NCBI RefSeq assembly: GCF_006149005.1
Contig: NZ_VBSL01000006.1
Span: 62,001-126,000 of the forward strand
Source: Larkinella sp. C7
Lineage (GTDB): Bacteria; Bacteroidota; Bacteroidia; Cytophagales; Spirosomataceae
Length of the DNA: 64,000 bases
Direction: 5' to 3'
Numbering within the stretch: the first letter of the stretch is position 1; the number at the start of each line of letters is the position of its first letter. The notes beneath the pieces were generated by a model that ran no database searches, had not been told where the DNA came from, and saw nothing but the letters and a program-made list of their open reading frames with translations. Made by a program: the position numbers and the translations under genes. Shown piece by piece: positions 23,925 through 33,747 of this stretch.

Positions 23925-26384
23925 ATGAAAAAAATACGACTACTCGGTCTTGTGTTGTTCAGCCAAATCGCGGCACTGGCGCAGCAACCGAACTCTTTAA
24001 AACTTTGGTACGACAAACCCGCCGGCAAAACCTGGACGGATGCCCTTCCCGTTGGCAACGGACGACTGGGCGCGATGGTCTACGGCAATCCGCAACAGGA
24101 AATCATCAAACTGAACGAGTCTTCCGTCTGGTCGGGTGGTCCAAACCGCAACGATAATCCCGATGCGCTGGCGGCCTTGCCCACCATCCGAAAGCTGATT
24201 TTTGAAGGCAAACACGCCGAAGCGCAGAAACTGGCAGCCGAGAAAGTCGAGTCCAAAAAGGCGCAGGGTATGATGTTCCAGCCCGTCGGAAACCTGAATC
24301 TGGCGTTTGCGGGTCATGATTCGTTCACCGATTATTACCGGGAACTGGATCTGGAGCGCGCGGTTTCGACCACGATGTATACTGTTGACGGTGTGCGCTA
24401 CACCCGGCAGGTGATCGCTTCGGTTCCCGATCAGGTGATTGCCATTCGACTGACGGCCAGCCAGCCGGGCAAGCTGACGTTCACGGCTTTTATGAATAGT
24501 CCTCAAAAAACGGAACGCAAAACCGAGGGCAAAGACAAGCTGGTTTTGACCGGCATCACCAGCGACCACGAAGGCGTCAAAGGGCAGGTGCGGTTCAACG
24601 CTCATGTTAACATACGGCCGGAAGGCGGACAATTGAGTCCTACGGATACATCGGTTGTCGTAACCGGTGCCAATGCGGTTACCCTGTATGTTTCAATAGG
24701 GACTAATTTCGTGGATTATAAAACCCTGACCGCCAACCCGCAAGCTCAAGCCGACCAGCCTTTGAACCGCGTCATCACGCGACCTTTCAGTGCGGTTTTG
24801 AAAGGTCACGTGGCCGCTTATCAAACGTATTTTAACCGGGTAAAACTGGATCTGGGCACGACCGACGCGGCAAAGTTGCCAACCGATGAACGCATCCGGC
24901 AGTTTGCGTCGGGCAACGATCCGCAACTCGTTTCGCTGTATTTTCAGTTTGGACGGTATTTGCTGATTTCCTGCTCGCAACCGGGAGGGCAACCCGCTAC
25001 ACTGCAAGGCATCTGGAACCAGCAAATGAGTCCGCCCTGGGACAGTAAATACACGATCAACATCAACACCGAAATGAATTACTGGCCCGCCGAGGTCGCC
25101 AACCTGACCGAATTGCACGAGCCGCTGATTCAGATGGTGAAAGACCTGTCGCAAACCGGTCAGCAAACCGCCAGAGAGATGTATGGCGCGGGTGGTTGGG
25201 TGGCCCACCACAACACCGATTTGTGGCGGATCACCGGGCTGGTCGATCCGGTTTTCTACGCCATGTGGCCAATGAGTGGTGCCTGGCTCAGTCAGCATGC
25301 CTGGGAAAAATACCGGTATTCCGGCGACAAAACGTACCTGAAAACGGTCTATCCGGCGATTAAGGGAGCGGCTCAATTCTTCGTCGATTTTCTGATCGAA
25401 GAGCCTACGCATCGTTGGCTGGTGGTTAGCCCGAGCATGTCGCCCGAAAACGCGCCGACGAGCCGCCCGAATGTGACGATTGGCGCGGGGCATACGATGG
25501 ATAATCAACTGGTTTTCGATATTCTGACGGCGGCCATGCGGTCGGCGGAAGCCTTGAATACCGATGCGGAATTTGTCAAAATTCTGAAAGAAAAACGCGC
25601 GCGGCTGGCTCCGATGCAGGTGGGGCAGCACGGACAGTTGCAGGAATGGCTGGAAGATCTGGACAATCCGAAAGACAACCACCGGCACATTTCACACCTG
25701 TATGGACTGTATCCGTCGGCCCAATTATCAGCCTATCGCACGCCCGAACTGTTCAGTGCGGCCCGGACGTCGCTCGAACACCGGGGCGATGTTTCAACGG
25801 GCTGGTCGATGGGCTGGAAAGTGAACTGGTGGGCGCGGCTGCTGGACGGAAACCGGGCGTATAAACTCATTACCGATCAACTTTCGCCCGTCAATGCACC
25901 CGGCAAAAAAGGCGGTGGCGGTACGTATACCAACCTTTTCGACGCGCATCCGCCGTTCCAGATCGATGGCAACTTTGGCTGTACGGCGGGCGTGGCCGAG
26001 ATGCTGCTGCAAAGTCACGACGGCACCATTCACCTGCTTCCCGCTTTGCCGGATGTCTGGAAATCGGGTAAGATCAGCGGTTTACGGGCGCGGGGCGGTT
26101 TTGAACTGGTGGCCATGGAATGGAAAGAAGGTAAAGTGGCGAAGGTAACGATCAGGTCGAATCTGGGTGGGAACTGCCGGATTCGTGTACCAAATGCATT
26201 GAAATCCACTGGATTGGCCTTGAGAACAGCTCAGGGCGTCAATCCCAATTCGTTTTACCAGCCGGAAGAAACGGCCAAAGCGCTGATTTCAAGCCAGGCC
26301 ACGCTGAATCCGTTGCCGATGAAGGAAACGCTCGTTTACGATTTGCCGACGCAAAAGGGAAAAACCTACACCCTGACGTTATAG
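23925..26384 (+). CDS. glycoside hydrolase family 95 (alpha-L-fucosidase type)
   Basis: 819 residues from ATG 23925, which begins a clean Sec signal ([10 protein letters not shown] to ALAQ); an in-frame ATG at 23847 would bury it behind 26 residues. The N-terminal beta domain opens with [20 protein letters not shown] and [14 protein letters not shown]. In the (alpha/alpha)6 catalytic domain, the Asn pair lies in [13 protein letters not shown], the general-acid Glu in [10 protein letters not shown], and the catalytic Asp in [10 protein letters not shown]; all are intact. GH95 enzymes cleave alpha-1,2-L-fucosyl or alpha-L-galactosyl residues. The enzyme is probably periplasmic and acts on sugars imported by SusCD. 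Confidence 0.93.
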   Translation: MKKIRLLGLVLFSQIAALAQQPNSLKLWYDKPAGKTWTDALPVGNGRLGAMVYGNPQQEIIKLNESSVWSGGPNRNDNPDALAALPTIRKLIFEGKHAEAQKLAAEKVESKKAQGMMFQPVGNLNLAFAGHDSFTDYYRELDLERAVSTTMYTVDGVRYTRQVIASVPDQVIAIRLTASQPGKLTFTAFMNSPQKTERKTEGKDKLVLTGITSDHEGVKGQVRFNAHVNIRPEGGQLSPTDTSVVVTGANAVTLYVSIGTNFVDYKTLTANPQAQADQPLNRVITRPFSAVLKGHVAAYQTYFNRVKLDLGTTDAAKLPTDERIRQFASGNDPQLVSLYFQFGRYLLISCSQPGGQPATLQGIWNQQMSPPWDSKYTININTEMNYWPAEVANLTELHEPLIQMVKDLSQTGQQTAREMYGAGGWVAHHNTDLWRITGLVDPVFYAMWPMSGAWLSQHAWEKYRYSGDKTYLKTVYPAIKGAAQFFVDFLIEEPTHRWLVVSPSMSPENAPTSRPNVTIGAGHTMDNQLVFDILTAAMRSAEALNTDAEFVKILKEKRARLAPMQVGQHGQLQEWLEDLDNPKDNHRHISHLYGLYPSAQLSAYRTPELFSAARTSLEHRGDVSTGWSMGWKVNWWARLLDGNRAYKLITDQLSPVNAPGKKGGGGTYTNLFDAHPPFQIDGNFGCTAGVAEMLLQSHDGTIHLLPALPDVWKSGKISGLRARGGFELVAMEWKEGKVAKVTIRSNLGGNCRIRVPNALKSTGLALRTAQGVNPNSFYQPEETAKALISSQATLNPLPMKETLVYDLPTQKGKTYTLTL

Positions 26385-26411
26385 CTATTTCGAAATTTGT
26401 AGTCTAGACCC

Positions 26412-28652
26412 ATGAAAAAAACAATCTGGATCAGTGGCATATTGGCCGCTTCCATGCTGGCCGTAACGTGTCAGGTATCCCGGCAAAACGCCCAGGGCAC
26501 GGCGCAAACCCGGACGAGTCAAACCGTTGAAACGGTTCCCGCGTTTACGGCCAACCCGTCACCGGCCCATTTGACGCCTGAGCAAAGTCTGAAGTCATTC
26601 CGCTTGCCCAAAGGCTATCACCTCGAACTGGTCGCCAGTGAGCCGATGATTCACGAGCCGGTGGCCGTGGCCTGGGATGGAAACGCCAGAATGTACGTCG
26701 TGGAGATGAATACCTACATGCAGGATGTGGACGGTTCGCATGAGCACGATCCGGTCAGCCGGGTGATGTTGCTGGAAGACACCAACAACGACGGAAAAAT
26801 GGACAAAAGCTCCGTGTTTATCAATAAACTGCTGTTGCCCCGCATGTTGCTGTGCGTCGGTCACGAGCTGCTGGTCAACGAAACGGATACCTACGACATT
26901 TATAGTTACAAGGACACGGACGGCGACGGCGTGGCCGATCAGAAAAAACCGGTTTTTAACCCGGGGAAAAAAGCGCCCGGCAACCTGGAACACCAGCGCA
27001 GCGGTTTGGACTGGAATCTGGACAACTGGATTTACGTCACCGTTGATCCGGTGCGGTTTCGCTATACCAACGGGATTTTGAAAGCGGATTCGATTCCGAG
27101 CGGTTCCGGCGGGCAGTGGGGGTTGACGCACGACAATTACGGACGGCTGTATTTCTCGTCGGCGGGTGGCGAGGTTCCGGCTCTGGGTTTTCAGATCAAT
27201 CCGATGTATGGTCGACTGGAATTCAGGGACCAATATAGTGAGGAATTCAACGCCGTCTGGCCGATCATTAAAACACCGGATGTTCAGGGCGGGGTGCAGC
27301 GCATCCGGACGACGGATACGACCCTGAATCACTTTACGGCCAGTTGCGGTCAGGTAATTTTCCGGGGAGACCGGTTGCCCGCCGATTTGTCGGGCGATTT
27401 GCTGATCAGCGAACCGGTCGGTCGGCTGATTCGCCGGGCGAAAGTCAGCAATAAAGCCGGCAAAACGATGCTGGAAAACGCGTATCAAAAAGAAGAATTC
27501 ATTGCATCGACGGATATGAATTTCCGGGCGGTTAATATGTATACCGGGCCGGATGGCTGTCTTTACATCGTCGATATGAACCGGGGCATCATTCAGGAAG
27601 GCAACTGGACGCGGGAAGATAGTTACCTGCGGCCCCAGATCACGCGGTTGGGACTGGATAAAAACATTCAGCACGGCCGGATTTACCGGTTGGTCCATGA
27701 CGGAATCAAACCGGGCACCAAACCACAGATGTTGGATGACGCCAGCAGTAAACTGGTCACCTACCTGGAGCACGCCAACGGCTGGTGGCGTGATAATGCC
27801 CAGAAAGAGCTGATTGTGCGGAATGATCAATCCGTGGTTCCGGCCTTGAAAGCGATGGCTACCGGACAAAAAACTACCTCCGCCTTAGGCCGGATTCATG
27901 CCTTGTGGACGCTGGAAGGACTAAACGCCGTGGATAAAACCGTCATTTTGAAAGCATTAACGGATGAGGATGCGCAGGTGAGAAGAGTGGGAATTCTGCT
28001 GGGTGAACCGTATTTGAAACAGAATGACGAGTCGTTGCTGGCGCGGTTGGGAGATTTGAAAACCGACCCGAGTTTTGATGTTCGCACGCAACTGGTGCTT
28101 TCGCTGTCGAATAGTTCCTTGCCCAAAGCCAAAGCCCTGGCGCAGGAAGTGATTGCCCTGGCACCCGACAATGAGATGGTGGCCCGGGTACAGAAAAGCC
28201 TGGACAAAAACGAAGATGTCAAGAGATTCGGACGGCGGCTGGGCAGTCTGGACGAAACCGACCGGAAGCTGGTGTTGAATGGCTCAACGATTTATAAGTC
28301 ACTGTGTACGACCTGCCACGGTTCGGATGGCAAAGGGCTGGAAAGCAAAGCCGCCCCGCCGTTGATGGGTTCGCAACGCGTTCGCAACCGCAACAAGGAA
28401 ATTGCAATCCGGATTTTGCTGCACGGTCTTTCCGGCCCGATCGACGGGCAAACCTACCCGGATGTGATGCCCGCGATGGGTGCCAATGATGACGAGTGGC
28501 TGGCTTCCGTACTGAGTTACATCCGGTACGAATTCGGTAGCAACCAGAATCCCGGCATACGTCCCGCCGACGTAAAAGCGGTTCGGGAACAAACCGCCGG
28601 ACGCGAGAAACCCTGGACGCTGGAAGAACTGGTGAAACCAAATCAGAAATAA
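26412..28652 (+). CDS. PVC-type propeller protein with HEAT repeats and cytochrome c domain
   Basis: 746 residues, exported; a Cys at residue 20 (AVTCQV) could be a weak lipobox. The N-terminal six-bladed propeller of the PVC-type membrane-bound dehydrogenase family starts at KSFRLPKGYHLELVASEPMI and includes DTNNDGKMDK and SGLDWNLDNWIYVT. HEAT-like repeats cover about 455-600. The C-terminal cytochrome c has heme motif C632-T-T-C635-H636 (SLCTTCHGSDGKG) and a likely Met ligand in MPAMGANDD. It probably oxidises a sugar or alcohol group and passes electrons through its own heme (inference). It starts 27 bp after the GH95 gene, so the two are co-transcribed. Confidence 0.87.
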   Translation: MKKTIWISGILAASMLAVTCQVSRQNAQGTAQTRTSQTVETVPAFTANPSPAHLTPEQSLKSFRLPKGYHLELVASEPMIHEPVAVAWDGNARMYVVEMNTYMQDVDGSHEHDPVSRVMLLEDTNNDGKMDKSSVFINKLLLPRMLLCVGHELLVNETDTYDIYSYKDTDGDGVADQKKPVFNPGKKAPGNLEHQRSGLDWNLDNWIYVTVDPVRFRYTNGILKADSIPSGSGGQWGLTHDNYGRLYFSSAGGEVPALGFQINPMYGRLEFRDQYSEEFNAVWPIIKTPDVQGGVQRIRTTDTTLNHFTASCGQVIFRGDRLPADLSGDLLISEPVGRLIRRAKVSNKAGKTMLENAYQKEEFIASTDMNFRAVNMYTGPDGCLYIVDMNRGIIQEGNWTREDSYLRPQITRLGLDKNIQHGRIYRLVHDGIKPGTKPQMLDDASSKLVTYLEHANGWWRDNAQKELIVRNDQSVVPALKAMATGQKTTSALGRIHALWTLEGLNAVDKTVILKALTDEDAQVRRVGILLGEPYLKQNDESLLARLGDLKTDPSFDVRTQLVLSLSNSSLPKAKALAQEVIALAPDNEMVARVQKSLDKNEDVKRFGRRLGSLDETDRKLVLNGSTIYKSLCTTCHGSDGKGLESKAAPPLMGSQRVRNRNKEIAIRILLHGLSGPIDGQTYPDVMPAMGANDDEWLASVLSYIRYEFGSNQNPGIRPADVKAVREQTAGREKPWTLEELVKPNQK

Positions 28653-28747
28653 GCATCAGCGTATTGCCCTTTCAAAACCCGACCGGATGATGCTCTAAAC
28701 CGCACGCGACCTAAGTAAACTAATACACTCGATTTTACTTTAATACC

Positions 28748-30034
28748 ATGAAAAAACGCTTTTTCCTGGCCGGGATTTTTGTGGCCATTCTATTTGGTTT
28801 TGAGGCAAACAGCCAGCCTGCTGAAGTCAAATATGACGAAACCGGCTGTCTCTATACAAGTTACAACGGTTTGGTGATGGCGGGTTATCAGGGCTGGTTT
28901 GCCGCCCAGGGCGATGCGTCTGACCGGGGCTGGCATCATTATCAGAAACGGGGGAAATTCGAGCCGGGCTATGCGTCGATTGATTTTTGGCCGGACGTAA
29001 AAGAGTACCCCAATACCTACAAAACCGCTTTTCAATACGCCAATGGCGAAAGCGCAGCGGTTTATAGTCCCTACGATGAAACCAGTGTCGATCTGCATTT
29101 CAAATGGATGAAGGACTACGGCATCGACGGTGTGTTCATGCAGCGGTTTTTGTCCGAAATCAAGTCTGAGAAAGGCAAACGGCATTTCAATAAAGTGTTG
29201 GCGAATGCGCTGAAATCGGCAAAAAAACACCAGCGCGCACTCTGCATCATGTATGACCTCAGCGGCTCGACGTCGGCCGACATGGACATTTTGGTGAATG
29301 ACTGGAACGAGTTGCAGCAACTTTTTGCACTGTTTAACAACCAGGAGAATCCGACGTATCTGCGGCACAATGGAAAACCGCTGCTGGCCATCTGGGGCGT
29401 GGGTTTTAACGATAACCGGCGGTATACCGTCGCCGATATTCAGGGTCTGGTGGAAAAGGTAAAAGGTCCCACCAAAAAAACATCGGTTTTGCTGGGTGTA
29501 CCGTATTACTGGCGAACGATGACGAAGGATACCGAGCCGTCTGAACTGCTTCATCCGCTGATCAAAAGTGCCGATATTATCATGCCGTGGGCGGTGGGGC
29601 GGTATAATCCGGCGACATACGCGACGGTTTCGGGCCATACACTGGCGGGTGATGTGGCCTGGTGCCAAACCAATAAAGTCGATTACGTGCCGCTGGTGTT
29701 TCCCGGTTTCAGTTGGGGAAATTTGAAAAATAGCCCGAGTGTTTATAACCAGATTCCACGGCTGAAAGGTGATTTTCTGTGGAGTCAGGTGGCCGGAGCG
29801 AAGCAGGCCGGAGCACAAAGCTTATACGTCGCGATGTTCGACGAAGTGGACGAAGGAACGGCGATTTTCAAAACCCGAAAAGAAGGCGAATTACCACTGA
29901 ACGGCGATGGCAAATTTGTCGGCATCGAATCCGATCTGGACTCTGATTATTACCTGTGGCTGACTGGTCAGGCCACCCACTGGTTTCATGGGAAAAAGGG
30001 CTATACAGCCCAAAAACCGGTCAGGAAAAAGTAA
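28748..30034 (+). CDS. GH71/GH99-like glycoside hydrolase
   Basis: 428 residues with a Sec signal (cleavage after ANSQ, about residue 24). The barrel begins NGLVMAGYQGWFAAQGD and continues with WHHYQKRGKFEPGYASIDFWPD. DLHFKWMKDYGIDGVFMQRF and LLAIWGVGFNDNR follow, then a late acidic motif AMFDEVDEGTAIFK that probably carries a catalytic carboxylate. Relatives include GH99 endo-alpha-mannanases and GH71 alpha-glucanases, and many are labelled xylosidase/arabinosidase without proof. It is the third plus-strand gene of the locus, 95 bp after the cytochrome gene. The linkage cut cannot be told from sequence. Confidence 0.82.
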   Translation: MKKRFFLAGIFVAILFGFEANSQPAEVKYDETGCLYTSYNGLVMAGYQGWFAAQGDASDRGWHHYQKRGKFEPGYASIDFWPDVKEYPNTYKTAFQYANGESAAVYSPYDETSVDLHFKWMKDYGIDGVFMQRFLSEIKSEKGKRHFNKVLANALKSAKKHQRALCIMYDLSGSTSADMDILVNDWNELQQLFALFNNQENPTYLRHNGKPLLAIWGVGFNDNRRYTVADIQGLVEKVKGPTKKTSVLLGVPYYWRTMTKDTEPSELLHPLIKSADIIMPWAVGRYNPATYATVSGHTLAGDVAWCQTNKVDYVPLVFPGFSWGNLKNSPSVYNQIPRLKGDFLWSQVAGAKQAGAQSLYVAMFDEVDEGTAIFKTRKEGELPLNGDGKFVGIESDLDSDYYLWLTGQATHWFHGKKGYTAQKPVRKK

Positions 30035-30043
30035 GACAATCCG

Positions 30044-30736
30044 TTACGAAAACTCGTAGAAACGGCGGCTGGCCGATTCATGGAGTGATGCATACGACGC
30101 GTTGTGGAGCTTCCGCATCATAAAACCGTGTTCCCGCAGAAAATGCAGATTGAATTTCCGCATCAGGCGGTGGTGGGACACTTCCGGGCTTTCAACGTGC
30201 TTGATGACGTAATTCGGAAAATACCCGTAGACCTCTTCCGGAGCAATGCTGAAAGGTGCCGTGTTTAGGGCCGGCGCATATTCCAGCGTGTTCAGAAAAT
30301 ACTCCGTTCCCGGAGCGGTCAGTGTTTCCATTTTTTGCAGGTACTCAACCCGCAGGGGAAGCGGTAACGCAACCAACGAAGCCCGGTCGTAAACGAGGTC
30401 AATCTCACCGACTTCTTCGGGCGTTAAGGCGAACAGATCTTTGCAAAAGATGGTCAGATTGTTCGAGATATACCGCTCCCCGACTTTTTCATACGCAAGC
30501 TGGTTTTCCGCAAAAAACTGCAGGATTACCTCCTCGACCTGCTCCACACCCACGACGCGTTCCGCAAATTGACTGAAGTACACCAGGTCGAGCGACCGGC
30601 CGCAGAGCGGCACAAAAATCGACTTTTCCATCAACGCAAAGGGCGTCAGGTGTTTCAGTACGTACGGGTGAACGTCCGGACGGTGGAAGCGGGTATTCGA
30701 ATCTTCCCACGATTCTGCCCAGGCTTGCTTTTCCAT
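30044..30736 (-). CDS. thiopurine S-methyltransferase-like SAM-dependent methyltransferase
   Basis: 230 residues. The TPMT family start (WAESWEDSNTRFHRPDVHPY) is clear. The SAM-binding loop FVPLCGRSLDLVYFS follows, with acidic VVGVEQVEEVI, then DLVYDRASLVALPLPLR in the later Rossmann strand. Bacterial TPMTs methylate thiols, selenium or tellurium species in the cytoplasm; the substrate here is unknown. The gene is convergent with the GH71/99-like gene (9 bp between stops) and does not appear to belong to the glycan locus. Confidence 0.85.
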   Translation of the reverse strand: MEKQAWAESWEDSNTRFHRPDVHPYVLKHLTPFALMEKSIFVPLCGRSLDLVYFSQFAERVVGVEQVEEVILQFFAENQLAYEKVGERYISNNLTIFCKDLFALTPEEVGEIDLVYDRASLVALPLPLRVEYLQKMETLTAPGTEYFLNTLEYAPALNTAPFSIAPEEVYGYFPNYVIKHVESPEVSHHRLMRKFNLHFLREHGFMMRKLHNASYASLHESASRRFYEFS

Positions 30737-30978
30737 TAGTACGTGTTGTTGTTCTTGTTGTTCAGTAGTTGTTGTTGCTGTGTCTTTCGACGCTACAAAG
30801 GTGGCAGATGGAGCGGCTTTTTTTTAGAGGGAATTTACGGAATCTTAAAAACAGGTACTTCTACGTACCGAAAGCGATGTAAAACGCAACCGCCGTCACA
30901 ACAAGCCTGAAAGGAATGCCTATAGATAGCCCCGGGTTGTATCCGGGGCAGGCGCACGGATGAGGGGGAATCGGTGAG
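30737..30978. other. noncoding gap with GTT-rich tract and a GC hairpin
   Basis: Two features are visible. At 30749-30783 there is low-complexity GTTGTT-type sequence just upstream of the methyltransferase gene. At 30929-30949 a hairpin GCCCCGG...CCGGGGC (7 bp, perfect) sits within a GC-rich stretch ending in GGGGG. The latter looks like a dispersed REP-type unit rather than a terminator because it lacks a U-tract. No gene was seen. Confidence 0.5.
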
Positions 30979-31494
30979 CTAGGGGGCGACTTCCAGTTTC
31001 AGAATCCGGTTATTAACCGTTCCATCGGTAATAACGGGTTCATCGTAGTAGTGAACCCGCATGTACATCCCGTTGCGAATAGGAATCCGAATCGAATCAT
31101 TATTTTGAAAACCGGCCGCACTGCCTCCCCCCCGGATGTAATAGCCAAATTTTACGTTATTGACCATAAAGCTTTCATAATGATAATTCTGCCACTTGTT
31201 GCTGGCATCTTTATCCCGCCAGATTTTCTCCCAGTAACCGGTTACAATGCCCTCGGCTTTCAGGCAGTCTGGTGCTTCCAATTTGCTCTTCAGGTGGTTA
31301 TAATCCCAGAAAGGTATTCCGAAAGTTACCACAGAGAGGCCGCAGGTGACAAAAAGGAGTATCTTCCGGTGTTTCCAGGAACGGAAAAAAATAAAAACGA
31401 TCAGCGTGGCGGCAACGAATCCGGCGGAAATATACGCCCACAACCACTCTTCGTAGCCTTGGGCTGCGATGTCATAAATCGTACGGTATTGCAT
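30979..31494 (-). CDS. two-TM membrane protein of unknown function
   Basis: 171 residues. Two hydrophobic helices are visible at about 18-37 (AYISAGFVAATLIVFIFF) and 45-62, then a soluble beta-rich part (EGIVTGYWEKIWRDKD, YESFMVNNVKFGYYIRGGG, MYMRVHYYDEPVI). The layout recalls small DUF3592-like membrane proteins, but I would not assign that family firmly. It follows the MFS gene by 5 bp on the same strand and is probably co-transcribed with it. Confidence 0.65.
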   Translation of the reverse strand: MQYRTIYDIAAQGYEEWLWAYISAGFVAATLIVFIFFRSWKHRKILLFVTCGLSVVTFGIPFWDYNHLKSKLEAPDCLKAEGIVTGYWEKIWRDKDASNKWQNYHYESFMVNNVKFGYYIRGGGSAAGFQNNDSIRIPIRNGMYMRVHYYDEPVITDGTVNNRILKLEVAP

Positions 31495-31499
31495 AGGTA

Positions 31500-32750
31500 T
31501 TAAAGCCCGGAAGTCGATTCTTCCGTTTTGGGTACCAGTACTGGATCAGCTCCCAAGGCCTTTGCCACTAAAAAGACGCTGATGAGCGTCAACACTGCGC
31601 CCATGAGAAAGGGCGCTCCCGGAAAATACACCGGCGCTTCGGGTTTGGTAAAATACGCAAACAAATGCGTCATTAGCAAGGGGCCAACAATGGAAGTCAT
31701 GCTCGCCAGACTCGTCAGCGCACCCTGCAATTCGCCCTGTTCATTGGGCGGTACCTGCGACGAAATGAGACCCTGAACGGCCGGACCCGCCAAACCGCCC
31801 AGTGCATACGGAATCATAAACGCAAACATCATCCAGCCCTGCGTGGCAAATGCAAACAGCGTGAACCCAAGGATGGAGAAGCTCATCCCGGTAAAAACCG
31901 CCTTACGCTGCCCCAGTTTCGGAATCGCGACCCGAATCAAACCGCCCTGAACGATGGCCACCGTCAGGCCGATGAAGCCGAGCGAATAGCCTACCCACGT
32001 TTCGTTCCAGCGAAATTTTTCGATCACATAATACGTCCAGGTCGATTGGGGCGCCTGACCGGCAATGTACAGCAGCACCATCGTGCTGACCAGACCCAGA
32101 ATGGTGGGATACCGCTTCAACCGGGCCAGCGAGCCAATCGGATTGGCCCGTTTCCACTCAAAAGTCCGGCGGTGTTCCTGGGGCAACGATTCCGGAAGGA
32201 TGAAATACCCGTAGATAAAATTCAGGAGCGACAGCCCCGCCGAAATCATGAAGGGAACCCGGCTGCCGTATTGACTGAAAACCCCGCCGATGATGGGACC
32301 CACGATGAACCCCAACCCAAAAGCTGCGCCGACCAAACCGAAGTTCTGCGCCCGTTTTTCCGGTGGGCTGACGTCGGCAATGTAAGCCGATGCCGTGGTG
32401 AAACTGGCTCCGCAAATACCGGCAATAAACCGGGCCACAAACAGCCAGGCAATGGTGGGCGCGAAGGCACAAAAGACATAATCGAGGCCCAGGCCGAAGA
32501 GCGAAATCAGCAGAACCGGTCGTCGGCCAAAGCGATCGCTCAATCCGCCCAGAATCGGGGAAAACACAAATTGCATGATCGCGTACGAGAACGTAAGCCA
32601 GCCGCCGTATTGTGATGCTTCACTGAGATCTCCGCCGGTCAGTTCTTCGATCAATCGGGGAACAATGGGAGCGATTACGCCAATGCCAGTGCAGTCAATC
32701 AGAATGGTAATGAAGATGAACGTCAGCGCCCGGTTGCGTTGTGGAGCCAT
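31500..32750 (-). CDS. MFS transporter of the TetA/TCR type
   Basis: 416 residues with twelve predicted TM helices. The MFS motif A loop between TM2 and TM3 is intact ([16 protein letters not shown]), and the start [20 protein letters not shown] resembles the Tet/TCR drug:H+ antiporter branch. FIVGPIIGG in TM5 fits the antiporter motif C region. It exports a small hydrophobic compound across the inner membrane by proton exchange; no specific substrate can be claimed. A TAACTTTG -7-like box lies 17 bp upstream on the minus strand. Confidence 0.88.
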   Translation of the reverse strand: MAPQRNRALTFIFITILIDCTGIGVIAPIVPRLIEELTGGDLSEASQYGGWLTFSYAIMQFVFSPILGGLSDRFGRRPVLLISLFGLGLDYVFCAFAPTIAWLFVARFIAGICGASFTTASAYIADVSPPEKRAQNFGLVGAAFGLGFIVGPIIGGVFSQYGSRVPFMISAGLSLLNFIYGYFILPESLPQEHRRTFEWKRANPIGSLARLKRYPTILGLVSTMVLLYIAGQAPQSTWTYYVIEKFRWNETWVGYSLGFIGLTVAIVQGGLIRVAIPKLGQRKAVFTGMSFSILGFTLFAFATQGWMMFAFMIPYALGGLAGPAVQGLISSQVPPNEQGELQGALTSLASMTSIVGPLLMTHLFAYFTKPEAPVYFPGAPFLMGAVLTLISVFLVAKALGADPVLVPKTEESTSGL

Positions 32751-32766
32751 GCGGTAAAATTTTGCC

Positions 32767-32774
32767 CAAAGTTA
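32767..32774 (-). promoter_or_regulatory. -7 promoter element for the MFS gene
   Basis: On the minus strand this reads TAACTTTG, a full match to TAnnTTTG, ending 17 bp before the MFS start codon. No exact TTG lies at the expected -33 distance (GTG or TGA appear instead), so the promoter is probably weak or regulated. Confidence 0.45.
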
Positions 32775-32826
32775 CGGCTTTCTGCCCATTTTTGTCACGA
32801 ACTTGCCGAAACCATTCATTCCGACG

Positions 32827-33693
32827 ATGACAACACTCGAAAACGACTTTATCAAAGTGAGCATCCGTTCCCAGGGGGCCGAACTGACGTCCATTTATAA
32901 CAAACAAACCGGTATTGAACACCTCTGGCAGGCCGATCCGGCGGTTTGGGGCTGGCACGCGCCGAATTTATTTCCGGTGGTGGGCGGCTGCCTGAACAAC
33001 GAGATTATTGTCGATGGAAAACCGTACCCGATGGAGCGGCACGGTTTTACGCGGCAGTCCGAATTCACGGTGGTTGAAGCCACACCGACGAAGGCCTGTT
33101 TCTCCCTGAAATCCAACGAAAAAACGCGGGCGGTTTACCCCTATGAATTTGATTTCCAGATCGAATACCAGATCGACAACCAGGTGCTGACGCTTATTTA
33201 CCGCGTGATCAATCGGGAAGACAAGCGAATGTATTTCTCCGTGGGCTCGCACCCGGCGTTTGCGGTGCCGTTTTTCCCGAACGAAAAATACGAGGATTAT
33301 TACCTGGAGTTTCAGAACGAAGAACCGCTGGAACGCCATATGCTGTCGGCCAAAGGCTATTTTACGGGCGAAACCGAGCCGGTTCTGACCGTCGACAAGC
33401 AGTTGCCGCTGACCGCCGATTTATTCAATGACGACGCACTGGTGTTTAAAAACCTGGCTTCCCGCAGCGTAACGATTCGGAGCCGCAACCACGATCAGGC
33501 CGTAACGGTCAGCTTTCCGGCATTTCCGTATCTGGGTATCTGGGCCAAGCCGGGCGGAAAGTTCGTCTGCATCGAACCCTGGCTGGGCTGTGCCGACCGC
33601 GAGGGAACGCCCGTGCCATTCGAAGAAAAAGAAGCCATTCAGCACATTGATCCGCATGGTTCGTTTGAAACCGGGTATACGATTGGGGTATAA
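32827..33693 (+). CDS. aldose 1-epimerase family protein
   Basis: 288 residues from ATG 32827 (MTTLENDFIKVSIRSQGAEL); a TTG at 32803 would add eight residues. It has the galactose mutarotase-like beta-sandwich of the LacX/YeaD type: GIEHLWQADPAVWGWHAPNL, then FPVVGG, MERHGFTRQSEF with the conserved His, SVGSHPAFAVPF with the second His, and FVCIEPWLG with the Glu. It interconverts sugar anomers in the cytoplasm, feeding hexose kinases. It is divergent from the MFS gene. Confidence 0.9.
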   Translation: MTTLENDFIKVSIRSQGAELTSIYNKQTGIEHLWQADPAVWGWHAPNLFPVVGGCLNNEIIVDGKPYPMERHGFTRQSEFTVVEATPTKACFSLKSNEKTRAVYPYEFDFQIEYQIDNQVLTLIYRVINREDKRMYFSVGSHPAFAVPFFPNEKYEDYYLEFQNEEPLERHMLSAKGYFTGETEPVLTVDKQLPLTADLFNDDALVFKNLASRSVTIRSRNHDQAVTVSFPAFPYLGIWAKPGGKFVCIEPWLGCADREGTPVPFEEKEAIQHIDPHGSFETGYTIGV

Positions 33694-33731
33694 AAAAACT
33701 GGCCGGCAATCAGTTGATCGCCGGCCAGTTC
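33692..33731. terminator. bidirectional terminator
   Basis: AACTGGCCGGC (33697-33707) pairs perfectly with GCCGGCCAGTT (33720-33730), 11 bp around a 12-base loop, with an A7 run on the left that becomes a U-tract for minus-strand transcripts. It separates the epimerase gene from the convergent OmpA-like gene. Termination is strongest for the minus strand. Confidence 0.8.
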
Positions 33732-33747
33732 AGTGGTTAATTTTAGA

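Noticed and set aside
26595-27869. 424-codon open frame antisense to the cytochrome propeller gene
   Set aside because: Low-complexity His/Arg/Ile composition, no domain, and no start context; a mirror of the real gene.
28790-29818. 342-codon open frame antisense to the GH71/99-like gene
   Set aside because: No recognisable domain; the plus-strand gene has a signal peptide and family motifs.
30749-30783. GTT repeats as a functional tandem repeat
   Set aside because: Short, imperfect low-complexity sequence with no fixed unit number or gene.
31500-32750. acquired tetracycline resistance gene
   Set aside because: TetA/TCR branch membership by general motifs only; no mobile element or resistance-specific residues support a resistance claim.
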